A stretch of DNA of 32,816 nucleotides from JALHST01 sp038316335. Its GTDB lineage: Bacteria; Bacteroidota; Bacteroidia; Flavobacteriales; Flavobacteriaceae. The stretch spans positions 1 through 32,816 of the forward strand of contig JBBQAM010000045.1 of the NCBI GenBank assembly GCA_038316335.1. The letters run 5' to 3'. Below the pieces are notes generated by a model. It was not told where the DNA came from. It was given only the letters and a program-made list of their open reading frames with translations, and searched no databases. Shown in pieces: positions 16,123 through 24,581 of this stretch (its first letter is position 1; each line of letters opens with the position of its first letter). A program made the position numbers and the translations under genes.

Positions 16123-16620
16123 TTACATGGTTTCGTCGGCAGGCATGGCTACGGCAGCTGGCTTGGCAGTAACGGTCATGTCACGCACACATTCATATTT
16201 GCCATTATTCTTTTCGAAATACGACATATAATACCCAGTATCGGTTTCTAGGCCCCCTGCATCATATTCGGTCCAGGAACCTATTTCAAGGGTATTATTG
16301 CCTTCGGCAAAGAGCTCAATGAGTTTGTATGCATTATAATGTCCCGTAGTGTCATTAGCAATTTGTTTTGCAATTCTATCCCTGATGGCGGCCCTCCCAG
16401 AAGTAGGCTTATCATTTCGGTTATAACTTATGGTATTTTCACTGTAATATGATGCCACTGCATCAGCCTCCTTGGCTTTTTCCCCTGCCGCATAAGCGTC
16501 TTCCATGGCCTGTATCTCTGACTTGACATTCCCCATATCCAAGGGCGCTGGTTTTTCACCGGTTGTACAAGCAGAAAAGGTGAGCGCTGCTAAGGCCAAA
16601 AAGCCTATTAATCTCATCAT
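16123..16620 (-). CDS. SnoaL/DUF4440-like lipoprotein
   Basis: A 165-residue lipoprotein. The signal ends in LTFSAC, so lipid attachment would be at Cys18. The rest resembles the NTF2-like / SnoaL / DUF4440 fold: a long first helix (VKSEIQAMEDAYAAGEKAKEADAVASYYS), then TISYNRNDKPTSGRAAIRDRI, LEIGSWTEY, and a final strand pair around SYFEKNNGKYECVRDMTV. Such domains bind small ligands or are enzymes of unknown substrate. It ends with a low-complexity tail (KPAAVAMPADETM). It is transcribed alone, with a good terminator, opposite to the flanking plus-strand operons. Confidence 0.8.
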   Translation of the reverse strand: MMRLIGFLALAALTFSACTTGEKPAPLDMGNVKSEIQAMEDAYAAGEKAKEADAVASYYSENTISYNRNDKPTSGRAAIRDRIAKQIANDTTGHYNAYKLIELFAEGNNTLEIGSWTEYDAGGLETDTGYYMSYFEKNNGKYECVRDMTVTAKPAAVAMPADETM

Positions 16621-16980
16621 TTTTTCATCATTTTAGTATTTTGGTTTAAAGCTGTTAGGTGACCGGTACCTCCCATGATTTGATTTGTCCTATTATTCTA
16701 TGTCTAGCGGGTATGCTAAGCAAAATTTTTACACCTCGCTACACATACCAAGCACACCAGCACTTATCAGGAATTTTGCGTGCTTGAATACTTGAATATA
16801 ACCTTTTTTAGCAATAAAGGCGTGTAAAGCGGACGAATGGTAGGTCTGAGTGTCCAGAAGTGCCTAATTATTTATGCAAGGAGATTTTTTCTTCTCTTTT
16901 CTTTTTTGATCGCCAAAAAAAGAAACAAAAATAGGCCGGATTTCTTCTCTAAAAGGTCATTGGAGGGCTATCTTCTTCTA

Positions 16981-17129
16981 TAGTGCAGCGAGTGGGGGCG
17001 TGAAGAACGCGGGAAGCCCTGGAACGCGTTTAGCGCGCACGAGCTGTTGCCAGAAGCGTAGGCTTATGGGAAACACCTAATGAAAAAGTGTCCTTTTTGC
17101 GCCTCTTTTTGGACAGGCAAAAAGAGGCA
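16981..17129. repeat. 149-bp direct repeat, copy 1
   Basis: Aligned without gaps to copy 2 at an offset of 383 bases, with 141 of 149 positions identical by hand count. Weaker similarity runs about 20 bases further upstream. It holds an almost palindromic segment (GGAACGC ... GCTGTTGCC, imperfect in this copy) and a perfect 10-bp stem GCCTCTTTTT / AAAAAGAGGC at 17101-17128. Confidence 0.9.
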
Positions 17130-17363
17130 GGAGAACTATTTTTATGTTCTTATAGTTCATTTTGTCCTGATACAAAACGAACCAAAAAATCAAGAAGGTT
17201 TTATAGGAGATTTTTGGCTGTCGCCAAAACCATGGCTGTTGCTAACACTCCATGCTCTTTTTCGCTGCGCGAAACGCACTTCCGCTGGCAACCCCGCTAT
17301 TTCTTAAACCCTTCGGTTTTCTCCGATTCAAACCGATAGTTCTTAGAAGGCCTTCTTTTTCTG

Positions 17364-17512
17364 TAGTGTAGCGAGTGGGGGCGTGAAGAACGCGGGAAGC
17401 CCTGAACCGCGTTTAGCGCGCACGAGCGGTTCCCAGAAGCGTAAGCCTATGGGAAACACCTAATGAAAAAGTGTCCTTTTTGCGCCTCTTTTTAGACAGG
17501 CAAAAAGAGGCA
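17364..17512. repeat. 149-bp direct repeat, copy 2
   Basis: Second copy of the repeat. Here the inner dyad is perfect (GAACCGC ... GCGGTTC around a 15-base centre), and the GCCTCTTTTT / AAAAAGAGGC stem is retained. It is followed by AAAATAGACCGGGTT, and a similar string (AAAATAGGCCGGATT) lies before copy 1 near 16929, which suggests a longer ancestral head-to-tail array. Confidence 0.9.
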
Positions 17513-17628
17513 AAGAAAAAAATAGACCGGGTTCTGCACCCACAAAGGTTCTTAGCGCGCTCACTTACTTTATACCGATTTGTTCCGTCGAAATCGTGAA
17601 AATACGACCACTCCTATCAATTTATAAC

Positions 17629-17659
17629 TTGCTCGCCGCAGGGTCATGGCCTATCTTTA
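17629..17659 (+). promoter_or_regulatory. candidate promoter of the acyl-CoA carboxylase operon
   Basis: TTG at 17629-17631, 20 bases, then TATCTTTA at 17652-17659 match the Bacteroidota consensus (TTG and TAnnTTTG, 7 of 8 in the -7 box). It lies about 36 bases before the biotin-carrier start. Confidence 0.45.
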
Positions 17660-17695
17660 TCAAACCAATGTAGACGCATCCCTTAATTAAGAAAA

Positions 17696-18175
17696 ATGAC
17701 CGATTATTTAGTGACCGTGGACCAGGAAGAAATTCGGGTAAGTAAAACAGCAGTTGACACGCTAGACATCATCGAGGTCGATAGCTCGAATTTTCATGTC
17801 CTACATAATAACCAAAAGTATTTAATACGCCTGCCGCCATCGAATGTTTTGAAGAAAACCTTCAGCATAGCCGTAAATGGAAATAACTATGATGTAACCA
17901 TCGCGGATGCATTTGACCAGCGCGTAAAAAAAATGGGGCTGCTGGCCACCTCTTCCCTTAAGGTAAACTCGGTAAAAGCGCCCATGCCCGGACTCATCGT
18001 CGATGTTATGGTAGAAGTAGGACAATCGGTTTCCGAGGGAACCCCATTGCTAGTGCTCTCTGCCATGAAGATGGAGAACATTATCCTGTCCCAAGGGGCG
18101 GGCACCGTAAAATCAATCGCCGTGAAAAAGGAAGATTCCGTAGAAAAGGGACAATTGATCATTGAAATGGAATAA
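17696..18175 (+). CDS. biotin carboxyl carrier subunit of acyl-CoA carboxylase
   Basis: A 159-residue biotin-attachment protein. The C-terminal lipoyl/biotinyl domain begins at KAPMPGLIVDVMVEVGQ and contains the biotinylation motif SAMKMEN with Lys125 as the acceptor. The N-terminal half has two short repeated beta segments of unassigned function (DYLVTVDQEEIRV and TFSIAVNGNNYDVTI). The biotin is carboxylated by the biotin carboxylase encoded next (40-base gap) and passed to the carboxyltransferase. Presence as a separate gene rather than a fused alpha chain is usual for many Bacteroidota. Confidence 0.92.
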   Translation: MTDYLVTVDQEEIRVSKTAVDTLDIIEVDSSNFHVLHNNQKYLIRLPPSNVLKKTFSIAVNGNNYDVTIADAFDQRVKKMGLLATSSLKVNSVKAPMPGLIVDVMVEVGQSVSEGTPLLVLSAMKMENIILSQGAGTVKSIAVKKEDSVEKGQLIIEME

Positions 18176-18215
18176 CAAGTGTTTAGGCTTTGAGGAAATA
18201 AAAAGAATCTGATCC

Positions 18216-19688
18216 ATGAAAAAAATACTAATTGCCAACCGAGGTGAAATCGCCCTCCGAATTATGAAGACCGCGCGCAAAATGGGCATAAAAACGGTCG
18301 CGGTCTATTCGGAAGCCGATAGGCGTTCGCCCCATGTGAAATTTGCCGATGAAGCTGTATGCCTGGGGAAGGCGCCATCTGCCGAGTCGTATTTGGCCAT
18401 GGAAAAAGTAATCGCTGCCGCAAAAGAGACGGGAGCCGCTGCCATACACCCCGGCTACGGATTCTTAAGTGAAAATGCCGTTTTTGCCCAAATGGTCGAA
18501 GACAACGACATTATTTTTATCGGGCCAAGACCGCATGCCATACGGGTCATGGGCAACAAGTTGGCGGCAAAGGAAGCGGTACGGGATTACGACATCCCAA
18601 TGGTCCCCGGTACGGAAGAAGCCATTACCGATGTTGTTCTGGCAACGAAAATTGCGAAGCAAATAGGGTTCCCCGTGCTAATCAAAGCGGCGGCCGGGGG
18701 TGGTGGAAAGGGCATGCGGATCGTAGATTCGCTGGAAGCCTTACCGGATCAGATGCACCGTGCCATTAGTGAGGCACAGGCGGCTTTTGGTGATGGGTCC
18801 GTTTTTATCGAGAAATACATCGCCTCCCCAAGACACATAGAAATTCAGGTACTTGCCGATACCCACGGCCATACCGTGCATCTTTTTGAGCGGGAATGCA
18901 GCGTACAGCGCCGACACCAAAAAGTAGTTGAGGAAGCGCCCTCGAGCGTGCTGACACCCGAAATTCGCACTGCCATGGGCGAAGCGGCAGTTCAAGTGGC
19001 CAAAGCCTGTAATTATGAGGGGGCGGGTACCGTGGAGTTTTTATTGGATGGGGACATGAACTATTATTTCCTCGAGATGAATACCCGGCTGCAGGTAGAG
19101 CATCCGGTTACCGAATTGATAACCGGAATAGACCTGGTCGAACAGCAGATCAAAATTGCCAGAGGGGACGTCTTGCCATTCGTTCAGGAAGACGTTCACA
19201 TGCAAGGACACGCGCTCGAAGTGCGCGTATATGCCGAAGATCCCCTGGATAATTTTATGCCCAGTATCGGCACTTTAACAACCTATAAGCGCCCTGCAGG
19301 ACCGGGCATTCGTTTGGATGATGGTTTTGAGGAAGGCATGGTCGTACCCATCTATTATGATCCCTTGCTATCAAAGTTGATCACCTATGGAAAAAACAGG
19401 GAAGAAGCCATTCAACGAATGATCGAAGCAATCGAACAATACAAAATCGAAGGGGTGGCCACTACCTTGCCGTTCGGCAAATTTGTTTGTGAACACCATG
19501 CCTTTACTTCCGGTAATTTTGACACGCATTTCGTAAAAAACTATTATTCTCCCGAACTCCTTGAAAAACAATATGCCGAGGAACGACACCTTGCGGCATT
19601 GGTAGGATTGCGGTTGTATCTTGAAAATCAAAATATACTGAAGAAGCCAACGAGGGTCCCTTCGAGTTGGAAAAAAAGTAGGACCTAG
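18216..19688 (+). CDS. biotin carboxylase subunit of acyl-CoA carboxylase
   Basis: ATP-grasp biotin carboxylase of 490 residues. It starts with KKILIANRGEIALRI, has the glycine-rich ATP loop KAAAGGGGKGMR, the catalytic EMNTRLQVEHPVTE, and RVYAEDP, in the order expected for AccC/PccA-type proteins. It carboxylates biotin on the carrier protein using bicarbonate and ATP. The C-terminus (KKPTRVPSSWKKSRT) is slightly longer than in AccC proteins that stop near residue 450, but no biotinyl domain is fused. The next gene, 28 bases downstream, is the carboxyltransferase. Confidence 0.93.
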   Translation: MKKILIANRGEIALRIMKTARKMGIKTVAVYSEADRRSPHVKFADEAVCLGKAPSAESYLAMEKVIAAAKETGAAAIHPGYGFLSENAVFAQMVEDNDIIFIGPRPHAIRVMGNKLAAKEAVRDYDIPMVPGTEEAITDVVLATKIAKQIGFPVLIKAAAGGGGKGMRIVDSLEALPDQMHRAISEAQAAFGDGSVFIEKYIASPRHIEIQVLADTHGHTVHLFERECSVQRRHQKVVEEAPSSVLTPEIRTAMGEAAVQVAKACNYEGAGTVEFLLDGDMNYYFLEMNTRLQVEHPVTELITGIDLVEQQIKIARGDVLPFVQEDVHMQGHALEVRVYAEDPLDNFMPSIGTLTTYKRPAGPGIRLDDGFEEGMVVPIYYDPLLSKLITYGKNREEAIQRMIEAIEQYKIEGVATTLPFGKFVCEHHAFTSGNFDTHFVKNYYSPELLEKQYAEERHLAALVGLRLYLENQNILKKPTRVPSSWKKSRT

Positions 19689-19716
19689 CGTTACAACTCC
19701 ATTTAAAATCGCCCAC

Positions 19717-21258
19717 ATGAAAGCTAAAAAACAGATCCTGGAAGAGAAATTGGCAAAATCCCGCTTAGGGGGAGGCCAACAGCGCATTGACAAGCAGCAT
19801 GCCAAAGGAAAATTGACGGCATGGGAGCGGCTTCATTTTTTATTGGATGAGGGGTCTTTTGAAGAAATGGGCGCGTTGGTTACCCACCGTACCCAAGACT
19901 TCGGTATGGAAAAAGAAATCTATTACGGTGATGGGGTAGTAACGGGCTACGGAACCATAAACGGCCGGCAAGTATGCGTCTTTGCCCAGGATTTTACGGT
20001 TTTTGGAGGCGCCTTGTCAGAAACCCATGCCGAGAAAATATGTAAAATAATGGACATCGCGCTGAAAATCGGTGTCCCCATAATTGGGCTTAACGACAGT
20101 GGCGGCGCACGAATTCAAGAGGGCGTGCGCTCGCTCGGTGGCTATGCCGATATCTTTCACAGAAACGTAATGGCTTCTGGGGTCGTTCCCCAAATATCGG
20201 CTATTATGGGACCTTGTGCGGGGGGTGCCGTTTATTCCCCCGCCATGACCGACTTTATCCTCATGGTTGAGAACACCAGTTATATGTTCGTTACCGGGCC
20301 CAATGTGGTCAAAACGGTTACGAACGAATCGGTGACTTCCGAAGAACTGGGAGGCGCTTTAACCCATGCTTCTAAATCGGGCGTGACGCATCTGACGGCG
20401 GTGAACGACCTAGAATGCCTCGAACAGATCAAACGAATGATCGGATATTTGCCCCAGAACTGTGAGGATACCCCGGCGGATATGCCCTATAACCTGGCCG
20501 ATGAAACCCGCGAGGTTCTAGAAAATATCGTTCCTGAAAATGCCAGCCAACCCTATGACATGCGCCATGTGATTAATGGAATTATCGATACGGAAACTTT
20601 TTTTGAAATCCATAAGGAGTATGCCGAAAACATTGTGGTCGGTTTTGCGAGACTGGCCGGAAAAAGCATCGGTATCGTCGCGAACCAGCCGATGAGCTTG
20701 GCCGGGGTGCTTGATGTGGACAGTTCCAAAAAGGCGGCCCGTTTTACCCGTTTTTGTGATTGCTTCAACATTCCCATTTTGGTTTTGGTAGATGTGCCCG
20801 GCTTTCTTCCGGGTACCGATCAGGAATGGAAGGGAATTATTATCAATGGCGCCAAATTGTTATATGCCCTCAGTGAGGCGACGGTGCCAAAAGTGACCGT
20901 CATTACCAGAAAAGCATATGGCGGGGCCTATGACGTTATGAATTCCAAACATATCGGTGCAGATTTAAATTATGCTTGGCCGGGGGCCGAGATCGCCGTT
21001 ATGGGGGCGAAGGGGGCGAGTGAGATAATTTTTAAAAAAGAGATCGATTCCGCAAAAGACCCGCAAGCCAAATTGGCCGAAAAAGAAGCCGCCTATGCCG
21101 AAAAATTTGCCAACCCATATAGCGCGGCCGAGAGAGGATTTATCGATGAGGTTATCCATCCCAAAAATACCCGAAGAAAATTGATCAAGGCCTATGCGTT
21201 GCTTGAAAATAAAGTAGCGGTCTTACCCAAGAAAAAGCATGGCAACATTCCTTTGTAA
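19717..21258 (+). CDS. acyl-CoA carboxylase beta subunit, propionyl-CoA type
   Basis: Carboxyltransferase of 513 residues, PccB/MmdA-like. Oxyanion segments are seen at GPCAGGAVYSPAMTD and RKAYGGAYDVMNSKH. Other family strings are GLNDSGGARIQEGV, GVLDVDSSKKAARF, DVPGFLPGTDQEW and YAWPGAEIAVMGAKGA. The pattern matches propionyl-CoA carboxylase rather than methylcrotonyl- or geranyl-CoA carboxylase. It would make (S)-methylmalonyl-CoA from propionyl-CoA, the usual step towards succinyl-CoA. It may also accept acetyl-CoA. It closes the three-gene operon; a 7-bp hairpin follows 22 bases after the stop. Confidence 0.9.
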   Translation: MKAKKQILEEKLAKSRLGGGQQRIDKQHAKGKLTAWERLHFLLDEGSFEEMGALVTHRTQDFGMEKEIYYGDGVVTGYGTINGRQVCVFAQDFTVFGGALSETHAEKICKIMDIALKIGVPIIGLNDSGGARIQEGVRSLGGYADIFHRNVMASGVVPQISAIMGPCAGGAVYSPAMTDFILMVENTSYMFVTGPNVVKTVTNESVTSEELGGALTHASKSGVTHLTAVNDLECLEQIKRMIGYLPQNCEDTPADMPYNLADETREVLENIVPENASQPYDMRHVINGIIDTETFFEIHKEYAENIVVGFARLAGKSIGIVANQPMSLAGVLDVDSSKKAARFTRFCDCFNIPILVLVDVPGFLPGTDQEWKGIIINGAKLLYALSEATVPKVTVITRKAYGGAYDVMNSKHIGADLNYAWPGAEIAVMGAKGASEIIFKKEIDSAKDPQAKLAEKEAAYAEKFANPYSAAERGFIDEVIHPKNTRRKLIKAYALLENKVAVLPKKKHGNIPL

Positions 21259-21279
21259 AAGTAATAAGTTGTGGTCAAC

Positions 21280-21298
21280 CCTTAGAGGCCGTCTAAGG
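21280..21298 (+). terminator. candidate terminator hairpin after the carboxylase operon
   Basis: CCTTAGA (21280-21286), loop GGCCG and TCTAAGG (21292-21298) make a perfect 7-bp stem. No T-run follows, so termination would be weak or need a factor. Confidence 0.35.
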
Positions 21299-21504
21299 CA
21301 GGTTTGAATTAAATTAAACCCCGTGCCCCAAAATCTGAAAGGTACGTATCGACTTTTTGTAGGCTATCTCAACGCAATCCATTACGTATACCGCCGACAG
21401 CCGTATCCTTTATAAATATAGCGCCTGCCTCATCCCCGCACCCCAGTGGCAATTCTCCACGGGGAATGGCCGACCGACCGATACATTGACATCCGGCGCC
21501 GCGA

Positions 21505-21684
21505 CTAGGTCGTCTCTTCGGCTCCCTTAAGTTTTAGGAAAATTCCCAGTACCAAAATACTAGGTACCCAAAGTCCTACAAAAACCTCGGTTAAATTGGC
21601 ATACAGGAGCCATAATAAAATGGAAAATGCCATCGAAAAAAAAGCCGATCCTAGAATTACTTTTTCAAATGTACTTGTCTTCAT
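21505..21684 (-). CDS. small two-helix membrane protein (59 aa)
   Basis: A 59-residue ORF on the minus strand starting MKTSTFEKVI, with two predicted transmembrane helices (about residues 9-29, GSAFFSMAFSILLWLLYA, and 34-52, EVFVGLWVPSILVLGIFL) and a charged C-terminal tail KLKGAEETT. The ATG at 21682-21684 is preferred to an upstream in-frame one, since the region between is unlike a protein. No family is recognised beyond similar small flavobacterial membrane proteins. Two 2-TM proteins of this size are often annotated as hypothetical; the hydrophobic pattern makes chance translation unlikely. Confidence 0.6.
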   Translation of the reverse strand: MKTSTFEKVILGSAFFSMAFSILLWLLYANLTEVFVGLWVPSILVLGIFLKLKGAEETT

Positions 21685-22152
21685 AATCCGATAATTTTCG
21701 TATTCTAAGATAGGATTTATATTTTTATTGAAGCTGCCCGATTCATTGTGCAATCCAAAATCCATAAATTGATGATGCTTTTATCGGCTTCGATGATTAC
21801 AGAGGCAAAGAAAGGGTAGAGATCGAAGCCCCAATAATACATTATTCACTGGCGAAACCCACCTACTTTTTTGTCATCTGTCCTTAAATGAAGGATGGCG
21901 GGTTGAGTTGCCTAGCGCGAAAAGCCGCTTTTCTATCCATTAGGGTGTACATCTTTTTTACAGATTCTGTAAAAATGTTTGACACTATTGAAGACAAAAC
22001 AATTAATAAAATGATGTAACTGTTTGTTTTTTAGGTTATTAGGTTGTTGGCATGCTTTTCGACTATGATTTATTAGTTCAAAGGGCCTTTGTTTGAATCG
22101 ATACCGGAAACGTTCGGGCCTTTTAATTGCACTCATTCATAATCGAGCACTC
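21685..22152. other. divergent intergenic region
   Basis: About 470 bases between the minus-strand small membrane gene and the permease operon, so both promoters should lie here. I see no clear -33/-7 pair; the sequence is AT-rich after 21920. No other gene is evident. Confidence 0.45.
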
Positions 22153-24564
22153 ATGTTCAAGAACTATTTAAAACCCGCTTGGCGCACTATCAAAAGAAAT
22201 CGACTTCATTCCTTTATCCATATTACCGGATTGGCCATAGCATTCGCGATTTGCACCGTCCTATTTCTATTGGCCTATTTTCAAATGAGTTTTGATTCCT
22301 TTCACAATGATGAAGAACAATTGTTCAGGGTATCACGCTTTTCCAATTCAGCGGAAGGGGTAAATATGAGCTCGGAAATGCCCCTCCCACTTGGGCCGGC
22401 ATTAAAAACTGAAATACCTGATATCGATGCCGTAGTTACTGTTAATGTTGGGAGGCCAGAAAACATTTCTTATGGGGATAAGAATATAGAACGAGTGATT
22501 ACACGTACAGACCCCGAATTCTTCAAGGTCTTTAATTTTCCGATCCATACTGGAAGTGCGGACTCCGCCCTTTCCGATCTTCAGGATATTGCGTTAAGCG
22601 AAAGTACCGCTCAAGCCCTTTTTGGTGAAATCGACCCAATTGGAAAGCAGCTTAAAATCGGGAGCCCTGGTATGGAAAAGAATTTTACGGTATCGGCTTT
22701 GGTAAAGGACAGTCCCCCTAATTCAAGTATTCGTTTTGACGCCGTGGCAAGGATTGAAACACTCGGCGACTATGAAAACAACAAGAATGAATGGGGGAAC
22801 AATGCCTCCAGCGTTTTTATCAAGATTTCAAAAAATAGTACTTCACATTCGATAGAAGACAAATTGGTGCCTTTTGTGGAGAAGTATTATGCGTACCAAT
22901 TGGCCGATCTAAAAAGCCAGCATTCTGAAGCGATTGAAACCAGGGAATTAATGCGCTTAGACCTGACCAACATAGACGACATCCATTTTTCCGGTTCTCG
23001 GAGTATTCCAAAGGCCTTGGTGTATGCAATCCTGGCTTTGGGGGCATTTATCCTTTTGATCGCCTGCTTTAATTTTATAAACCTAAATATCGCCCATTCG
23101 TTTATAAGGAGCCGTGAACTTGGTGTTCGAAAAACGTTGGGGGCCTTTAAAAGGCAGCTTTTTTTGCAATTATGGTTCGAAGCATTTTTGATTTATTTTA
23201 TAGGTTTTGTGCTGGGGATCCTGCTGGCATTTCAACTTTTGATTGTGATGAACGGGCAGTTTGACCTGCACCTTCAAATTGCCCAACTCCTCACACCCGG
23301 ATTTTTGGCGATGATGCTGGGCATATTTTTATTAGTGACTTTTATAGCAGGAGGCTACCCGGCATTAAAAATGACCAATTTTAGTCTGGTCGAAATTCTA
23401 AAGGGAAACGTCTCGACAAAAAAACCCGGGGTAACAAGAAATGCCATGTTGGTAGGTCAATTTTCCATTTCCAGTCTCCTAATCTGTATAAGTTGGATCG
23501 CAAGCCAACAATTGGAACATTTACGGCAGAAGCCGATTGGTTTTGAACGGGAACAAGTTATCAGCATTCCCGTAGGCTATCAAGAGGATGGCCATAAAGT
23601 CTTGACCCGTATGCGAAATCAACTCGCGAACGACCCGAATATTCTTTCCATTTCTGGCAGTGCGGGAAATTTGGGCAGGGGAAGAGATCGTACCACTGTT
23701 AGGACGATCAGTGATTACACCTATTACCAAAACAAGATTTCGGCCGACCAGCTGGCGGTCGACTTTGATTTTCTCAAAACCCTGCAAATCCCGATCATAA
23801 AGGGAAGGGATTTCAATCCTGACTTTGTAACTGACTCCGTAAACGCTGTTGTAGTCACCGAAAGTTTTGCAAAAGCCATGGGCGAACCCGAGCCAATAGG
23901 CAAATTCTTAGGGGGCGATGATAGCGCGTCTAGAGATCAAATAATCGGTGTGGTCGGCGATTTTAATTTGCACTCCCCGGCAGAAAAGACACTTCCGATC
24001 GCTCTTAATCTATCGTCGAAACAGCCCATCAATTATATATTTCTAAAAGTCAGATCGAATAATCCTTCCAAGACTATGAACGAGCTTACTTCGATTTGGA
24101 AAAAAGTAACTACAAATGCTGTTTTTAACGGCTCATTTTTAAACGAAAACCTACAAGCCTGGTATGAAGGGGAAAGTACCATGACCCAAATTTTCGGGAT
24201 TGCTTCGGGCATTGCCATTTTTCTTTCCTGCTTGGGGTTATTCGCCATTTCGTTGCTGGTAATCGAGTTGCGTACCAAGGAAATAGGTATTCGAAAAGTA
24301 ATGGGGGCATCGGTGACGGAAATCGTCTCGATGTTTTCAATTCATTTTTTAAAGTTGGTAATGATAAGCCTTTTGATTGCAATCCCATTGTCCTGGTTCG
24401 CCATGCAGCGATGGATCGAGAACTATGAATATCGTATAGAAATAAATCCATTGACATTTATAGGAGTAGGTATTATAGTTAGTTTCGTTGCCTTGATGAC
24501 GGTAAGTTTTCATTCGATCAAAGCCGCTATTGCAAACCCGGTAAAAAGTTTGCGAACTGAATAA
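22153..24564 (+). CDS. ABC transporter permease (MacB/FtsX type), first of a pair
   Basis: An 803-residue permease with the duplicated MacB_PCD/FtsX layout found in Bacteroidota. It has an N-terminal membrane helix (about residues 20-42), a large extracytoplasmic domain, a first FtsX helix bundle (about 290-430), a second periplasmic domain, and a C-terminal FtsX bundle. The coupling segments RSRELGVRKTLGAFKRQL and LRTKEIGIRKVMGASVTE are the typical FtsX cytoplasmic loops. No ATP-binding subunit lies next to it. ATG at 22153 (MFKNYLKPAWR) is chosen over an upstream TTG. The second permease follows after 17 bases, so the two form an operon. Substrate is unknown; the family handles lipoproteins, peptides or mechanical coupling. 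Confidence 0.88.
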   Translation: MFKNYLKPAWRTIKRNRLHSFIHITGLAIAFAICTVLFLLAYFQMSFDSFHNDEEQLFRVSRFSNSAEGVNMSSEMPLPLGPALKTEIPDIDAVVTVNVGRPENISYGDKNIERVITRTDPEFFKVFNFPIHTGSADSALSDLQDIALSESTAQALFGEIDPIGKQLKIGSPGMEKNFTVSALVKDSPPNSSIRFDAVARIETLGDYENNKNEWGNNASSVFIKISKNSTSHSIEDKLVPFVEKYYAYQLADLKSQHSEAIETRELMRLDLTNIDDIHFSGSRSIPKALVYAILALGAFILLIACFNFINLNIAHSFIRSRELGVRKTLGAFKRQLFLQLWFEAFLIYFIGFVLGILLAFQLLIVMNGQFDLHLQIAQLLTPGFLAMMLGIFLLVTFIAGGYPALKMTNFSLVEILKGNVSTKKPGVTRNAMLVGQFSISSLLICISWIASQQLEHLRQKPIGFEREQVISIPVGYQEDGHKVLTRMRNQLANDPNILSISGSAGNLGRGRDRTTVRTISDYTYYQNKISADQLAVDFDFLKTLQIPIIKGRDFNPDFVTDSVNAVVVTESFAKAMGEPEPIGKFLGGDDSASRDQIIGVVGDFNLHSPAEKTLPIALNLSSKQPINYIFLKVRSNNPSKTMNELTSIWKKVTTNAVFNGSFLNENLQAWYEGESTMTQIFGIASGIAIFLSCLGLFAISLLVIELRTKEIGIRKVMGASVTEIVSMFSIHFLKLVMISLLIAIPLSWFAMQRWIENYEYRIEINPLTFIGVGIIVSFVALMTVSFHSIKAAIANPVKSLRTE

Positions 24565-24581
24565 TCTAAGAAATAAAGATA

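Larger units (their letters stand above)
16621..17695. other. 1.1-kb non-coding region with structured repeats
   Basis: No supported gene. It contains two copies of a 149-bp repeat (16981-17129, 17364-17512), a T/A-rich inverted stretch at about 16886-16924, a small dyad TTTTGT/ACAAAA at about 17161-17178, and a probable promoter for the carboxylase genes at its right end. Short ORFs that run through the repeats are composed of repeat sequence and are not believable proteins. Confidence 0.7.

Noticed and set aside
17080..17339. Overlapping plus-strand ORFs of 75 and 83 codons
   Set aside because: They run through the 149-bp repeat and low-complexity flanks, have no domain and no conserved composition.
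16886..17512. Repeat region as a CRISPR array or insertion sequence
   Set aside because: Two long copies, no short regularly spaced repeats, no transposase and no target-site duplication were seen.
19717..21258. TDQEWKGIIINGAK in place of the common QEYGGIIRHGAK in the carboxyltransferase
   Set aside because: As far as I recall this variant is usual in flavobacterial acyl-CoA carboxylases, so it is not a sign of new specificity.
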